The notes below the pieces were generated by a model. That model saw only the letters and a program-made list of their open reading frames with translations. It had not been told where the DNA came from and did no database searches. Shown here piece by piece: positions 32,854 through 44,065 of a DNA stretch of 64,000 nt; the first letter of the stretch is position 1; each line of letters starts with the position of its first letter. Source of the stretch: Acanthosepion pharaonis (lineage: Eukaryota > Mollusca > Cephalopoda > Sepiida > Sepiidae); the NCBI GenBank assembly GCA_903632075.3, contig CAHIKZ030001201.1, positions 216,501-280,500 of the forward strand. The letters are read 5' to 3'. The position numbers and the translations under genes are program-made.

Positions 32854-33775
32854 TTATAAAATAACGCCCCCAAACAACCTTTGAAGTTGAAAGTATTCAA
32901 TGTAAGGACATGCTCCATGAGTTTTATGATAACTTCTATGGGGGGGGTCTTGTTTTCTTCTTTTAGTAAGTGCTTCCTGAAGGGCGGTTAGCCCTTCGAT
33001 GTGTTTAATGTTTGAATAGAGTGACCTAACGCCCATAGTCACTAGAATAGCATTCTCTGGAACTGTATGTGATTGATTTTGTTCAGTAGATCTGTTGTGT
33101 CTCTGATGTAGGATTTTACTTCCTTAGCTAGCTGTTGTATGTAATGGTCTATGTATTTGGAAATTTTTGTCGTGTGGCAGTTGAACGATGAAATGATCGG
33201 CCTTCCTGGGTTGTTACTTTTGTGTATTTTAGGAAGGAGATAGAAACGAGTAGGTGTAATGTTTGTGGGTGTAAGTGCTGTGCATGTTTCCTTGTCGATT
33301 AGATTGTTGCGAAGCATTATGTTTAGTGAGCTAGTTAATTCTTTTTGGTATTCGGGAAGGGGATCTGTAGGTAAGCTTTTATAAGTTTCTTTGTCGGCTA
33401 GCTGTTTATTGGCCTCTTTAATGTATTCTTCGATTCCCCAGATCACTGTCGCACCCCCCCTTTGTCAGCCTGTGTTATGTTTAGGTCATCTCTATGTGCC
33501 AGCATGTCGAGGGCTATACGTTCCCCTTCAGTAATATTGTCACGTGGCAGCTTACGTGCTATTGTTTTCTTTATGTCATTTGCTACGGCTAGTTCAAATG
33601 TCTGTATAGTAATATCTGTGTTTTGTTGGGTGTAGGTAGTGTCCTTCTCTTTTAATGTATCAAGTATGGAAGGTGTATGATCATTGTCCCCGTAGTGGGC
33701 TTTTAACCTTATTCTTCTGAAGAAGGATTTCAGGTCCTTTGCCAAGATGTCTTTATCAAACTTTATCTTTATATA
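32854..33775 (-). pseudogene. Penelope-like element reverse transcriptase fragment
   Basis: On the minus strand from 33775 to 32880 the broken frame encodes, in order: a Lys/Arg-rich segment ending TQADKGG; EYIKEANKQLADKETY; FYLLPKIHK then PGRPIISS; and SLYSNIKHIEGL. The LPKIHK, PGRPI and SLY-NI blocks are diagnostic of Penelope-like reverse transcriptases. At least three frameshifts occur, at a G run near 33455, near 33060, and at a C/G run near 32942. The motif A Asp before VRSLYSNI is Gly. The C-terminal palm and the GIY-YIG domain are missing. Dead copy. Confidence 0.87.

Positions 33776-33816
<41 letters not shown>
33776..33816. repeat. (TA)n microsatellite at the 5' break of the Penelope-like element
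   Basis: About 20 TA units abutting the point where the Penelope-like coding sequence stops. Confidence 0.95.
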
Positions 33817-33818
<2 letters not shown>

Positions 33819-34439
33819 ACTTGGAAGTAGGCGTGGAGTTGATCATTAGTTTCCTCTAACGTCTTTTATTAACCACACCTCACCATCTTTATACCTACAG
33901 CTGGTGTTTCTCTCACAGTTAAACATGTTTTGTTAGTTTAACAATTGAACACTGTATATTAGAGAAACATCTGGAAATCAGCGAATCGATAGATTACTTG
34001 TTTTACTCAGAAACTTAGAAATTTTCTAGTCAACGTTGTTTTTGTAATTTTGCAATTTTCTTCTGATATTTATTCTAATACAATTTTCCTACAGCATAGC
34101 CACATTTGGGAGAAAGATAGAAAACCAAATTTCAGTCAGCTCTTTCAATTGATTCAATTTTCCCGTTTTATATATGCATACAAAGTAAATGTCTGACTGC
34201 TCGTTTCTGAGTAAGCTAGTCTGCTAGGGTTGTTAGATAATCCATTTTGCAGACTCCTGCTCGGGCCCTTTTTTTCCAAATATGCTGAGCAGACATTAAT
34301 TACAGTTTCTGTGAGAGAGTATAATTTGATGTGATCAACAAGGCCAATATGTTCAAACGTTGAGTCACGATGACTTGCAACTTTGTGCTTTTACAAACAT
34401 CGTCGGATTCTGAATAGTTCTGTATCAGTTTCACTCACA

Positions 34440-34560
34440 AAGCTTACGTCAACTACTTCTCAACTTGAATGGTCTCTGCAACTATGGTGAGATTTGAACC
34501 GGAGTCTCATGGTCGGAACGCTAACGTCCTAACCACTCGGCAACGCGTGGTTTTTGATAT
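34440..34560 (-). mobile_element. tRNA-derived SINE head
   Basis: On the minus strand, CGTTGCCGAGTGGTTAGGAC (A-box, Ser/Leu type) and CCGGTTCAAATCTCACC (B-box) are spaced as in a tRNA. The T stem does not pair canonically and the acceptor arms do not match, so this is a SINE head or tRNA pseudogene, not a functional tRNA. Confidence 0.7.
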
Positions 34561-34744
34561 TATAGATGCATATAATAGGCACACGCACACATGGACATGC
34601 GCATGAATAGATAGATTTATTCAAAGGTCCATCAGTAAATCAACAGATTGACATAGTTGGATAGAACACGTTTTCACTTACAAAACATTATTTTTCTAGA
34701 TCAATAGCTATGCATTTTCGCCAGCGTTGAGCTCTTTTCGTAGC

Positions 34745-34890
34745 TTGTCAAAAAAAATCATTGTTACCAATGCTGAAACTCATTACTCACTGCCTAACTG
34801 TGCCCTCATTCACTGTTTGGGTTCAGCAAGCATCGATAAATTTTAATGGGTGTAATTTTTCGGTAAAGAGGAATTTCATGAAACGCTATT
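34745..34890 (+). repeat. Second copy of the 2745-2945 repeat
   Basis: It shares ACTGCCTAACTGTGCC and GGGTGTAATTTTT blocks in the same order as at 2745-2945. Family unknown. Confidence 0.6.
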
Positions 34891-35474
34891 TTGCAACATG
34901 GAAAAAAGCATTATGGGTTATTGACGGGATGGTCCAGTCTCTACTGCCATATCACCAAACATCTGTCTTTGATGTCGTAAGTTAATATAATAAAATAGGA
35001 TGTATTTCGGAGCAGCCTTCATAATTGCTCTCTCATAGTAATTGGTCTATTTGCGTTAACCTTTGAAGTTAACGATAACAATCATTTCATTTTCTCTATC
35101 TCTCTTTGTGCCATCATAACCACAAAGTGGATTTGTTGTCATTTAAAGTACTGTAAAAACAAATGGATGCGGAAAGATTCTGACAGATATAAGCAGAAAG
35201 GTAAATGCAATTGAATTGTTATACATAAAAATAAAGCCTACAACACTTTTTGCACATTGACTTTGGTGATTGTCCATACTTTAGTCTGAAATCATCTAAA
35301 TTGCGTTTTTATAAAATGTTGTCTTTTAATTTGAGTATTCATCGATGAAAAGTATCCTAAGCGTCTATTAAGTTCGGCTTCATTACAAACGACATAAAAT
35401 TCACAAAGACACAAACTACGAGTCCTTTGTTAGTTATGTCCCATGAAGAACAAGTAATCTTATTAAATAAAAAA

Positions 35475-35655
35475 AGATCTGTCTATATTTCTGAGATGAG
35501 GTATTATGTACACTAAGTAAGTTCCGACTTTCTTCAGGTGGTTGGAACCACCTGTAGACGGCCGGAGCGTACAACGGCCAAAACGTTGTAATAAATATGG
35601 CGGCAAAGATGAGGACAATAGTCCGAATAATGTAAATAGTGTAAAAAAGATCTGA
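35475..35655 (+). repeat. Copy of the AAACGTT repeat family with palindrome
   Basis: It contains the perfect palindrome AGGTGGTTGGAACCACCT (35537-35554), then GGAGCGTACAACGGCCAAAA CGTTG, AATAAATATGG and an AAAGATGAGGACAATAGTCC tail. It starts with TCTGTCTATATTTCTGAGA, which recurs at 43742. It resembles termini of Penelope-like elements; that link is inference. Confidence 0.6.
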
Positions 35656-35949
35656 AGTTAAAAAAAAAAACTGGATTTTAGGTCATAGGATGTCATCCTT
35701 GATATGAAGTCAAGTTAGTTAAATATGATTCACAAAGATGGAGGAATATTCTTGATTCAAAGTTGAGGCATAAACTATCAGCGTTGCATTTATATATTAC
35801 AACATCGATTCTATTTCATCTGCCATTATGTATACAAACGGCACAACTATATGAAGATCACTGACGATATGACAGGGAGCAAAGAAAATCTGATTCAAAG
35901 GTGTAAATGAGAAAAAGATATTAACGAAAATTGTAATTTTGTTAGCTGG

Positions 35950-36245
35950 TCAGTCAGTTATGTGCCATGCATGATACTCGCTTAGGCGATCATGTATCTT
36001 TCGATACATGACTGACGAGGCATATTTTCTTCCCGCAGTAGTTTGTCATTTCTTTCTGAGGTAGACCAGAACAGGCTATAGAACCCGGTCCTGCTATTTA
36101 CCCATAGCTGGGGGGGGAGAATAGGATTCATACCTTTCCCAAAGGTATTAGCACGTAAGTGAATGTAATGGATTCGACTAGAATTCGCACTCGGCTCTCC
36201 GATTCCTCAATCCGAATCGCTATCCATTACTTCACCGTCCGGTAA
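35950..36245 (-). mobile_element. tRNA-derived SINE (near full-length)
   Basis: Same family as 24062-24355 and 54160-54440. On the minus strand it begins with a tRNA-like head (GTAATGGATAGCGATTCGGA as A-box and CGAATTCTAGTCGAATCC near the B-box). The body follows (CACTTACGTGCTAATACCTT). It ends in CATAACTGACTGAC at 35950. Confidence 0.8.
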
Positions 36246-36290
36246 AGTATATTAAAATCACCATCGTGTTATAAAAGTAGATATATATAA

Positions 36291-36521
36291 AAAGACTTAG
36301 ACAAAAATTTCTTATCTGCTTCTGATTCTTATCCTAAACCAGCCAGCTTAATAGATGAGAGAGTTGCAGATTACTTACATATGCCAATATCTGGTGTTCT
36401 AACCCAGATAAGACCCGAGATTTGGAATGCTGATCCTCAAAGCTGGTTGGATTTAGTTAATTTGAAAATCGGCATGAAACACAATCTCTTTACACCCATT
36501 CCTTTTTTTGTTGTCTACTAA
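36291..36521 (+). other. Open 76-codon segment without start; possible retroelement gag fragment
   Basis: A frame open from 36291 to the stop at 36521 encodes DERVADYLHMPISGVL, then RPEIWNADPQSWLDLV. The tryptophan-containing ADPQSW block faintly recalls gag of Gypsy-type elements. There is no ATG at its start and no convincing splice acceptor. Identity not established. Confidence 0.3.
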
Positions 36522-37690
36522 GCTGAGTAAATATATCTTGTCTCACAGATCAGTTTATTGAGTTCAATCCTTATTTGGTACGCCACTGCTGTGACCTTGT
36601 GTCAAGCTACTAATAATGTTTCATTCTTTTAATCATTGATCCAAAATAAGAGATACGAGTTAATTCACACGCCTCAGTGAATGTGTAAGTATAGACAATA
36701 AGTGAACTCAACTTAATAACTTAATGTAAAGTCTGTTTCCTGATTACCTCTATCCGCGACACTGGTTCCACCGGTATACCAGGCGACAGCTGAGGGGATT
36801 TGGCTTATAGCCACGTCCTCCGTACCAGGTGTTGTCAAAGTAGTCAGTATTTTTACCTTGTTAACCAGTATCTATTGATAAAATTTAAAACACAGACTTT
36901 TCCTTTTCTGCTTAACAAGCTTTCTCTTTCTCTTTCATGCTTTAGGGACTCGTTTGTTATAAATATAAGTCATTTATTATAAAGTTTTACATGTAGATTT
37001 TTTAAAAATATAATCAAAAGAACTTTTTTAAATGGCGTCGTGGGATGTCACATCAATATAAGTTTTCGCTCCAATGTATTCTTTGATAGTAAATATATAA
37101 TACAAAAAACGCCCTTATTTTGAGATATTTTTTGATCAGAGTCATCACAAAAATGGATTTTATTTAAAGCAAATTGTTCTTCATATGAAAGGTGGATTTT
37201 TTATTACTTGAATTGTATTTAAATTAGATGTTACTAATTTCTGCTCAGTTTTTATTTATATATTCATTTATTTTAAGATTGTTCGTATATCACATTATTT
37301 AAACATAAGTTTAGTAAGAGGCCCGGTCATATATTAATCACAGGGTATTCACAGATCAACCATTCTTACGAAACTGACGTTGAAACAACGTGGAGTACAA
37401 AAAAAAAACAAATGAATACATAAATAAAAACTAAATAGAAATTAGTAAAATCTAATTTTAAAAGCGACACAGTTAAACTAAAAAAAAAACGATGAATAAA
37501 ATGAATCACGATCTGTCTTACCAATGTAGATTTGGTTTAAATAAAATCCATTTTTCTGATGACACTTTTTGATAAGCGAAACATGTCAAAATAAGTTTTC
37601 AAAATTTTCTTATATATTTACCATTCCATGAGATTTAAGTCATAAACGTTGATCTCGATTATACGAAAGAGGGATGCATTGTATTATTCT
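36522..37690. other. No gene recognised
   Basis: AT-rich sequence with short frames only. Confidence 0.5.
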
Positions 37691-37697
37691 GGAGTAA

Positions 37698-37701
<4 letters not shown>

Positions 37702-37765
<64 letters not shown>
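37702..37765. repeat. (TA)n microsatellite
   Basis: About 32 TA units. Confidence 0.95.
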
Positions 37766-37768
<3 letters not shown>

Positions 37769-38204
37769 CAAGTGAATACAATATAGAGTCTTTTTAACTT
37801 CGAAGTCACCTTCCGCGAGATTCAGGTTCTGACTATAGTAGATAAAGAGTATAAAAAACCTTATGAACAGTAACATTCATGTCTGCACCCGGATGCAAGA
37901 CATCAGAATCAATAACGTCTGAATATAGCTATGTTCATGAATACTTTACTGTTGTAGATGAATACTTTACTGTGGGTGTGTAAGAGTAAAAAAACGAATG
38001 TGTGGCCAGGCACAGAAATGAGTGTTTATGTGTGCGCATGTGTGAGAAAGAAAGTGTAAATCGAATGTGTAGCACATGTATGTGGATGAGAAAGAAAGGG
38101 TAACAGAAACATACCAGACACGCAAAAAGTGTCTGTATGAAAGAGAGAGAGGTGGGGAAGAGATAGAAAGATAGAGGGAGAGAGAGAGTATATAGACTAC
38201 TTAA

Positions 38205-38340
38205 TTTGGGAGTTTTAGCTCAATGGTTAGCAAGTTGGTTCAGCAGACTATCAGCTAACGTGGGGAGTTCGATAATTATGGGTATCTTTTTATTGTGACT
38301 TTTTGCCAGCTGATCTGCACTAAATCAATTCTCCGTAAAT
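38205..38340 (+). mobile_element. tRNA-like SINE head
   Basis: TTTTAGCTCAATGGTTAGCA (A-box) and GGGGAGTTCGATAATTATGG (B-box) are spaced as in a tRNA, followed by a short unique body (GACTTTTTGCCAGCTGATCT). A SINE of a different subfamily from the 24-kb copy. Confidence 0.65.
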
Positions 38341-38644
38341 CTATATAGTTTTTGTAACTATTCCAAGTGTTCCATTTATTATAGGATCGATCGTCAACGT
38401 AAAATTACTTGGTTTCTTTTCTACTGTTTTCGAACTTGGTTTTGTTTGAGTATTTGCTACTTTTCTCAATTTCTTGCCTCTCTGAACTGCTAAATTTACA
38501 ATTTGTTTTCTTTTTTTCTCCTGGCAAGATGAAGATTCTGTTCTGTATAGAATGAATTGTTTCACTTGTATACAAGTATCGTACTTTTTCCTGTTTATAA
38601 AAAGAGTTTCTATCTTGTATCCATATTATTTGTTTAAAGTACAA

Positions 38645-39590
38645 GTTATTTGAACCACCACCCCGTGTCTACCATCATTATTATTACAAGTTGATTAACG
38701 AATTATTTAATCGAAATATTACATCTAGAGAGTGACACAACAAATTCTAGCATTGAGAGACAGGGAATGAAACAATAAACACAATAGTATTTAACTACTG
38801 AATATTTGAATTCGGTGTACGACGGCAAAGTTTCAGATCCACCCCTCTCCAGGGTAAATATCTTTGGCAAGAAAAGAAAAAAATACTGATCAAGTCATTT
38901 TTTAGTTAAAATTTGTTTGAACAAATTACAGTACGAAACACTTGTTTGTAAGAAGGGGATTTTCAGTGGGTTAGTAATTATTAATGTAAGTGAAGGAAGT
39001 GGCTATTACATGGACGTGCCGAAAGTCTTAGGATTGGTGGCTAGTATAGTGGTCGGCCACTGAGCTATCTACAGTGGGTGCTAATGCTTTCCATCAGGTA
39101 TTCGAGTACAAACATGATGCCAAATGTTCTGATAGTTTCAGAATAGAAAAGTCCTATACATCTGGCCCACACTATCATGCCCAGTTCGAACTCCAACAAT
39201 TGACGTTATCTTGACCTGAGCAGACTGGTCTATATTTACACTGACTCACCAGATGCAAAAGCACAACTGATATACTTTTGGCCATTATTTTAACGCAGTC
39301 TTCCTCATTACTTTTTGCACATCACTGTATATCTTGCCTTTTATCTTTTTATTATTATTATAGATTTAAAATTAATTTACAATATACGTTAAAAAATAAT
39401 ATTTCAATATTTTTAAACTGCAAGTATTAAAATTGGTAGACTTTGCGAATCGAGTTCATTGTTAGTACAGCTGAGCCGTAAGAGGACAACAGGTGTCTTT
39501 CTGGAATAGGAGGGAGGAAAGTAGCATTTTGGCTTTGGTTTATTGTATTGGTCGCGAAAATAATATTGAAAAAAAGAAGAGAAAAAGACC
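38645..39590. other. No gene recognised
   Basis: Mixed sequence. The segment 39000-39240 is less AT-rich and may be repeat-derived, but no family was recognised. Confidence 0.45.
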
Positions 39591-39592
39591 GA

Positions 39593-39629
<37 letters not shown>

Positions 39630-39699
39630 TAACAGAAGTCGATAGTTTTGTTTTGTGCGAAGTGCTTTTTATGCAAAAATCTACTGTCTTTATTGCTAG

Positions 39700-39735
<36 letters not shown>
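39593..39735. repeat. (AAT)n and (TG)n microsatellites
   Basis: (AAT)n at 39593-39628 and (TG)n at 39701-39734. They generate the spurious Leu- and His-Thr-rich frames on the minus strand here. Confidence 0.95.
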
Positions 39736-39736
<1 letters not shown>

Positions 39737-40214
39737 CAATATTCATTACTGGGCTTCATGTTAATGTGAGTGACGATACATAAGAAATGATTGGCCATGT
39801 CACATTTTGCTCCTTGAAAACAGCAGAAATATCGTCCATTCGGGGTTAACGGCACATTATTAAGAAGTCTATCCTTCAACGTAGGACATTTTTCTATTGT
39901 TCTTTGCTTGTGACTACTTTTAACTTGTTTACAAGTGTTGGTGGCGACGGCTCGAAATGAAAGGGGACATTTACACTCATCCTTCATTAAAGAAAATATA
40001 ATTAATGAATTCTGCATGACTAAAAAAAAAAAAAAGAAAACACGAAATAAATGCGTATATGTATATTTCTAAAGTACTGATGAATTTATTTTCGATGCGA
40101 TATTTTTTATTTCCTCAAACGTTATTTTAGTGTATACGCGTGTTTGAAATTTACGTTTTGGATACGAAATGGAGCAGATATGGGCTTCCGAGAAAAATCT
40201 GAACGAATGTGTGT

Positions 40215-40292
40215 GTATTCCCTATTGACCAACGGATCAAACAGTGGTTTCCCCTAAAAAGTTGGATGCAGGTTCGAACCCTGCCGGAGATC
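40215..40292 (+). mobile_element. tRNA-Arg-like SINE head or tRNA pseudogene
   Basis: CCAACGGATCAAACAGTGG resembles a D arm of tRNA-Arg. CCCCTAA could be an anticodon loop with CCT. GCAGGTTCGAACCCTGC is a perfect T arm. The acceptor stem does not close (nothing near 40215 pairs with CCGGAGATC), so a functional tRNA is unlikely. Confidence 0.6.
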
Positions 40293-40385
40293 ACATTTTC
40301 TTTATTAAGATTTCTCGAGTGCACAGGCCGAAAGACGTAATACACGCGTATAAAATAAAAATGGGGCATCTATTTCAAACACGGG

Positions 40386-40411
40386 TATCCACAAAAATAA
40401 CATTTGAAATA

Positions 40412-40462
<51 letters not shown>

Positions 40463-40508
40463 TGCGTGCGTATGACAAAGGGTATCCACAAAAATAACAT
40501 TTGAAATA

Positions 40509-40557
<49 letters not shown>

Positions 40558-40568
40558 CGTATGACAAA
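40386..40568 (+). repeat. Tandem duplication of a ~90-bp unit with internal (TA)n(TG)n
   Basis: The unit GGGTATCCACAAAAATAACA through GCGTGCGTATGACAAAGGG occurs twice, at 40386-40480 and 40481-40570, differing mainly in the length of the microsatellite core. Near-identity implies a recent duplication. Confidence 0.9.
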
Positions 40569-41371
40569 GGGAAAAAGTTTTCGGGTGACGTGTTTTGTCC
40601 TTTAGGACATAATTGGGCTAAATTTGTTATGTTAGTGCGACTACACATGCGCACGAATGTGGGATGCTGGGTATTTTAGATTTAAAAATTTTATTTTATT
40701 TTTATTTTTTTTCATAATCTAGTTGATTTCATTTAGATTATTTTTCTTTTCTTTTTGTTTCCATCACTTTTGTTGTAGGATATTCCACATTTCGATAATA
40801 GAAGATCTACCAGGAATGATGAAATAGGAGAAATACATACACAGAAAAAGTTAAAGGGATATATACAAAATGTGAGAGAAAGAAAGGGAGAAGAAAAGCC
40901 CTTTAACTTTTATATAAAGGCTTGCTCAAAAATATTTCTCTGAGCGCCTAAAAGTTCTTTCAGCATGTAAATTGTTCTTAAGGGTTTAACACCCACATAA
41001 GATTTTTTCAGAGCTCTTAAGTTTACCACGAAATATTGAAGAAATCGCGAAAAATCTCAGATTCAGCTTTCACACTAAATAAGCTGCACAAATAGTTGAA
41101 TAGAAACATTGAAATAAAGTAATTTGATATTTGTGTGTGTATTTTTTAAAAATCTATGGTTTTATTTTATAACATTTAAATGTATACCCTTTAAAAAATT
41201 TGCTAAGTGTGCTGTGGTATTTTCATTTGCTCTTAGGCGTGCCGTTAGTTAAAATGTTTGAGAAACATTGGTAGAGGTTGTACTATTTGACTCAGCTGAG
41301 TTGATTAACTACTCTGCATTGGGGAGTTACAGTAACTTATTGACCAAATGACAAGAGAAGCGATAATTGAC

Positions 41372-41378
<7 letters not shown>

Positions 41379-41417
<39 letters not shown>
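41379..41417. repeat. (TC)n microsatellite
   Basis: About 19 TC units, followed by (AAAAT)n-like sequence. Confidence 0.95.
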
Positions 41418-41420
<3 letters not shown>

Positions 41421-41947
41421 ATAAAATAAAATAAAATAAAGAAAGAAAAACAAAATCAGGTACCCTCTATCTACTCTTAACGAATAGACGACGTACAAAC
41501 ACAAACAGATGCACACATTTTCGTCATTAATAACATTTTTTAAAAGTAAAATATGTTTTAGTACTCAAAATGTTGAGGAAAAAACCCAAAGCACACATTG
41601 TGCATACATTTTTTCAATCGCAGAAAATTATTTGAATCTCTCTTTCGATTTATCGATTTAGAGGAGTAGAAAGAGTTTAAAAAGTAATAAAAAGACGATT
41701 TGAAGGTAAAATTTTCAAGATTTAAAAAACATTTCTGTTGTTTCTTCTTTAACATTACTTATATTATTCATGATATATAATATGTTTCAACAATATATCA
41801 TTGATCTTCAGTTAATGTATCCTTATTAAAAAAAATTATAATAAAGGCCACTGAAACATATTTGATTAGCACAATATCTCTATACCTGGATAAATTATTA
41901 TTTTTTGTTTCGCGTGTTAATATTGCTTAATGGATATTCTGTAGTTT

Positions 41948-41953
<6 letters not shown>

Positions 41954-42011
<58 letters not shown>

Positions 42012-42315
42012 AAAGAAAACCAGACAACTTTAATGTTCCATGGTTATAAATTATTTCCACAGGGAGTTTCTTTTCCCTTGATCATCAGACTTCACTTCCA
42101 GACTTGAAAAAATGAAAAGGAATTTTTTTCATCCTTGGAAGTGAGGTTTGATGATCCAGGAAAAGAAACTCTCTGGGGGAATAAATTATAACCATGGAAC
42201 CTTAATGTTGTATGGTTTTCTTTAAATTAAATTATTCGCTCTGATTTAACATTGAGCTCTCCGGATTTCATCCTCCTTGGGATTATCCATACGGATTACC
42301 AAGATTTTCATTACT

Positions 42316-42380
<65 letters not shown>
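41954..42380. mobile_element. Foldback hairpin element between (TA)n tracts
   Basis: (TA)n at about 41954-42006 and 42321-42354, the latter followed by (GA)n to 42380. Between them, 42005-42098 and 42136-42229 are inverted copies: TCCATGGTTATAAATTATTT and its reverse, and GAGTTTCTTTTCC and its reverse. The loop is about 37 bases. Non-coding. Confidence 0.85.
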
Positions 42381-42589
42381 TTAAACCTTGCTATATTTGT
42401 AAGGGAATAGTGTTCAATATCGGAGTCAGAGTATTTATAAATATTATAGACAGTCTTTTAATTATTGACTTCTTAATTTTTTCGACTTTAACGTTATTTA
42501 TTTTCAGGGCATATTTATATGATCAATATATTGCGTGATTTTATACTTTTATTCTTTCCTTATTTATTGATTCGTTTCTATCATTGTCA

Positions 42590-42715
42590 TCTATATAATA
42601 AATGCGAATGTCAGTGTGTCACTGTGTCACAGGTTTTCAACTTTATTCCTAGAGGCCGTAGCCGAACATATCATGCCATATTGGAATCTGGTCGACTTTA
42701 GATCCGCAATACTCA
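42590..42715 (+). repeat. Possible Helitron-type or similar terminal fragment
   Basis: CATCTATATAATAAATGCGA then TGTCAGTGTGTCACTGTG resembles the TCTATATAATAAA-type ends common to some invertebrate non-autonomous Helitrons. No 3' hairpin-CTRR end was identified. Weak. Confidence 0.25.
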
Positions 42716-43059
42716 GATTTTGCATTTCTAAATTTTTATTACTGTGATTGTTTTCGGCGATTTTTACGTGATTTTTTGAGAAGATCTTTTGGTACGATAA
42801 CTATTTTTATAACTTGGAAATAAATTTGGGAATAATTTAAATTAATTGCGATATCCAGCTAAAGTCACCCATGAAATAAAAATAACTGTTTGTACCGAAA
42901 GTCAGGACCTACGTACATCAAATTGTCTTTAAATTAAGTTGCAGCAGAATAATTATCGTTGAACTTTTAAAAGATAAGCTTAAATATTAATGCAATACTT
43001 AAATGCAGCGATCAATTTTGAGTTCTTCTGTAGTGTATTGTTATCATATCTACTCCTCC

Positions 43060-43690
43060 CTACCTATTGCGATGAAGGTCCAATCAAGGGCCCACGGCGG
43101 GAGTTAGCTTAAATGCCGCTCGATAAGGCGGCTTTTAAGCTAGTTAATAATAAGTCAAAGTGGTACATTTTATAATGAACTGTTCATTCCGGCAGTCATT
43201 GTAAAATATATATGGTCGTTCTTTGTCATGGTAGAGGGCTTGCATGTCCCAGTGATTCCAAAAGTGAAGCTGTCTGCATTTTCAACTTTTGTAGAGCCAC
43301 CTATGGCGGTAAGGTCGAGGAGGATGGGCCTGACTGAATGCGACCGACCCCAAAGACAAAATAGGCAAAGATCTACACGATTTCTACGGCCAAACCGGTG
43401 TAAGACGGGAGCGCTAACCAGGCTAGCGTAACCAGGGCGGACCTTGACAGACCAAGCATCTGGCAACCAGGTTTGCCAGATCTCGCCGGTTCTCAATTCT
43501 CTTTGAGCCGCAGGGGAGATGTTTCTAGCAAAGTGTGTGGCTTGTCTGTCGAGCAGAGTTGTCCACCAAAATCAAATTCGCGCGAATGGACTCGTCAAAA
43601 TCTCTTTGATTCCACCAGAGGCGTGGGGAGAAAGGGAATAGGGAGAGAGGATAATGATCCCGGGTGCCGACAACGACGATATTGTGTAAT
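43060..43690. other. GC-richer block of unknown nature
   Basis: This 630-bp block stands out from its AT-rich surroundings. It carries several short hairpins: AGCTTAAATGCCGC with GCGGCTTTTAAGCT at about 43107-43142, GCTAACCAGGCTAGC, and CTGGCAACCAGGTTTGCCAG. It is open for 60-108 codons on both strands, as expected for GC-rich DNA. None of the frames has a domain I recognise. Confidence 0.5.
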
Positions 43691-43741
43691 TTTCATCTTA
43701 TTATAGCTTATAATATATTTTCAACTTATATATTTTCAACA

Positions 43742-44065
43742 TCTGTCTATATTTCTGAGAAGATAGTATTATAACTATTTACACTATTTACATCATTAGG
43801 ACTGTGATCTTCATCTTTATTGCCATGTTCACGCCGATGTACGCTTCGGCCTTCTCCAGGTGATACACGTTGGAATTTCGAACTTAGCATTTATTTTGAA
43901 TTAATACAGAGAGCTAGAGAAAACCAACAATAACCAAAAAATTGTAATATGAGTCATGTTAAAAATGGTTGAAGAAAGCCTGAGCGTACAATGGCCGAAA
44001 CGTCGTGAATATGACAATAAAGATGGGGGCAACAGTCAGAATGATGTAAATAAAATAAATAGTTA
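43742..44065. repeat. Inverted pair of AAACGTT-family repeat copies
   Basis: On the minus strand, 43862-43742 reads GGAGAAGGCCGAAGCGTACA and then GGCAATAAAGATGAAGATCA. On the plus strand, 43975-44065 reads AAGCCTGAGCGTACAATGGC and then GACAATAAAGATGGGGGCAA. The two face each other across a spacer of about 110 bp. Confidence 0.7.

Noticed and set aside
34484..34553. Functional tRNA-Ser or tRNA-Leu gene on the minus strand
   Set aside because: A and B boxes are present but T-stem pairing and acceptor ends fail.
39427..40017. 196-codon minus-strand open frame, the longest in the window
   Set aside because: Its length comes from (CA)n and (TTA)n microsatellites translated as His-Thr and Leu runs. 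The remainder has no domain.
40215..40292. Functional tRNA-Arg gene
   Set aside because: The T arm is perfect, but the acceptor and anticodon stems do not pair, so it is a pseudogene or SINE head.
43170..43706. Frames of 67, 77 and 108 codons on both strands
   Set aside because: Open frames on both strands are expected from the locally higher GC. No recognisable protein domain; kept only as an unassigned block.
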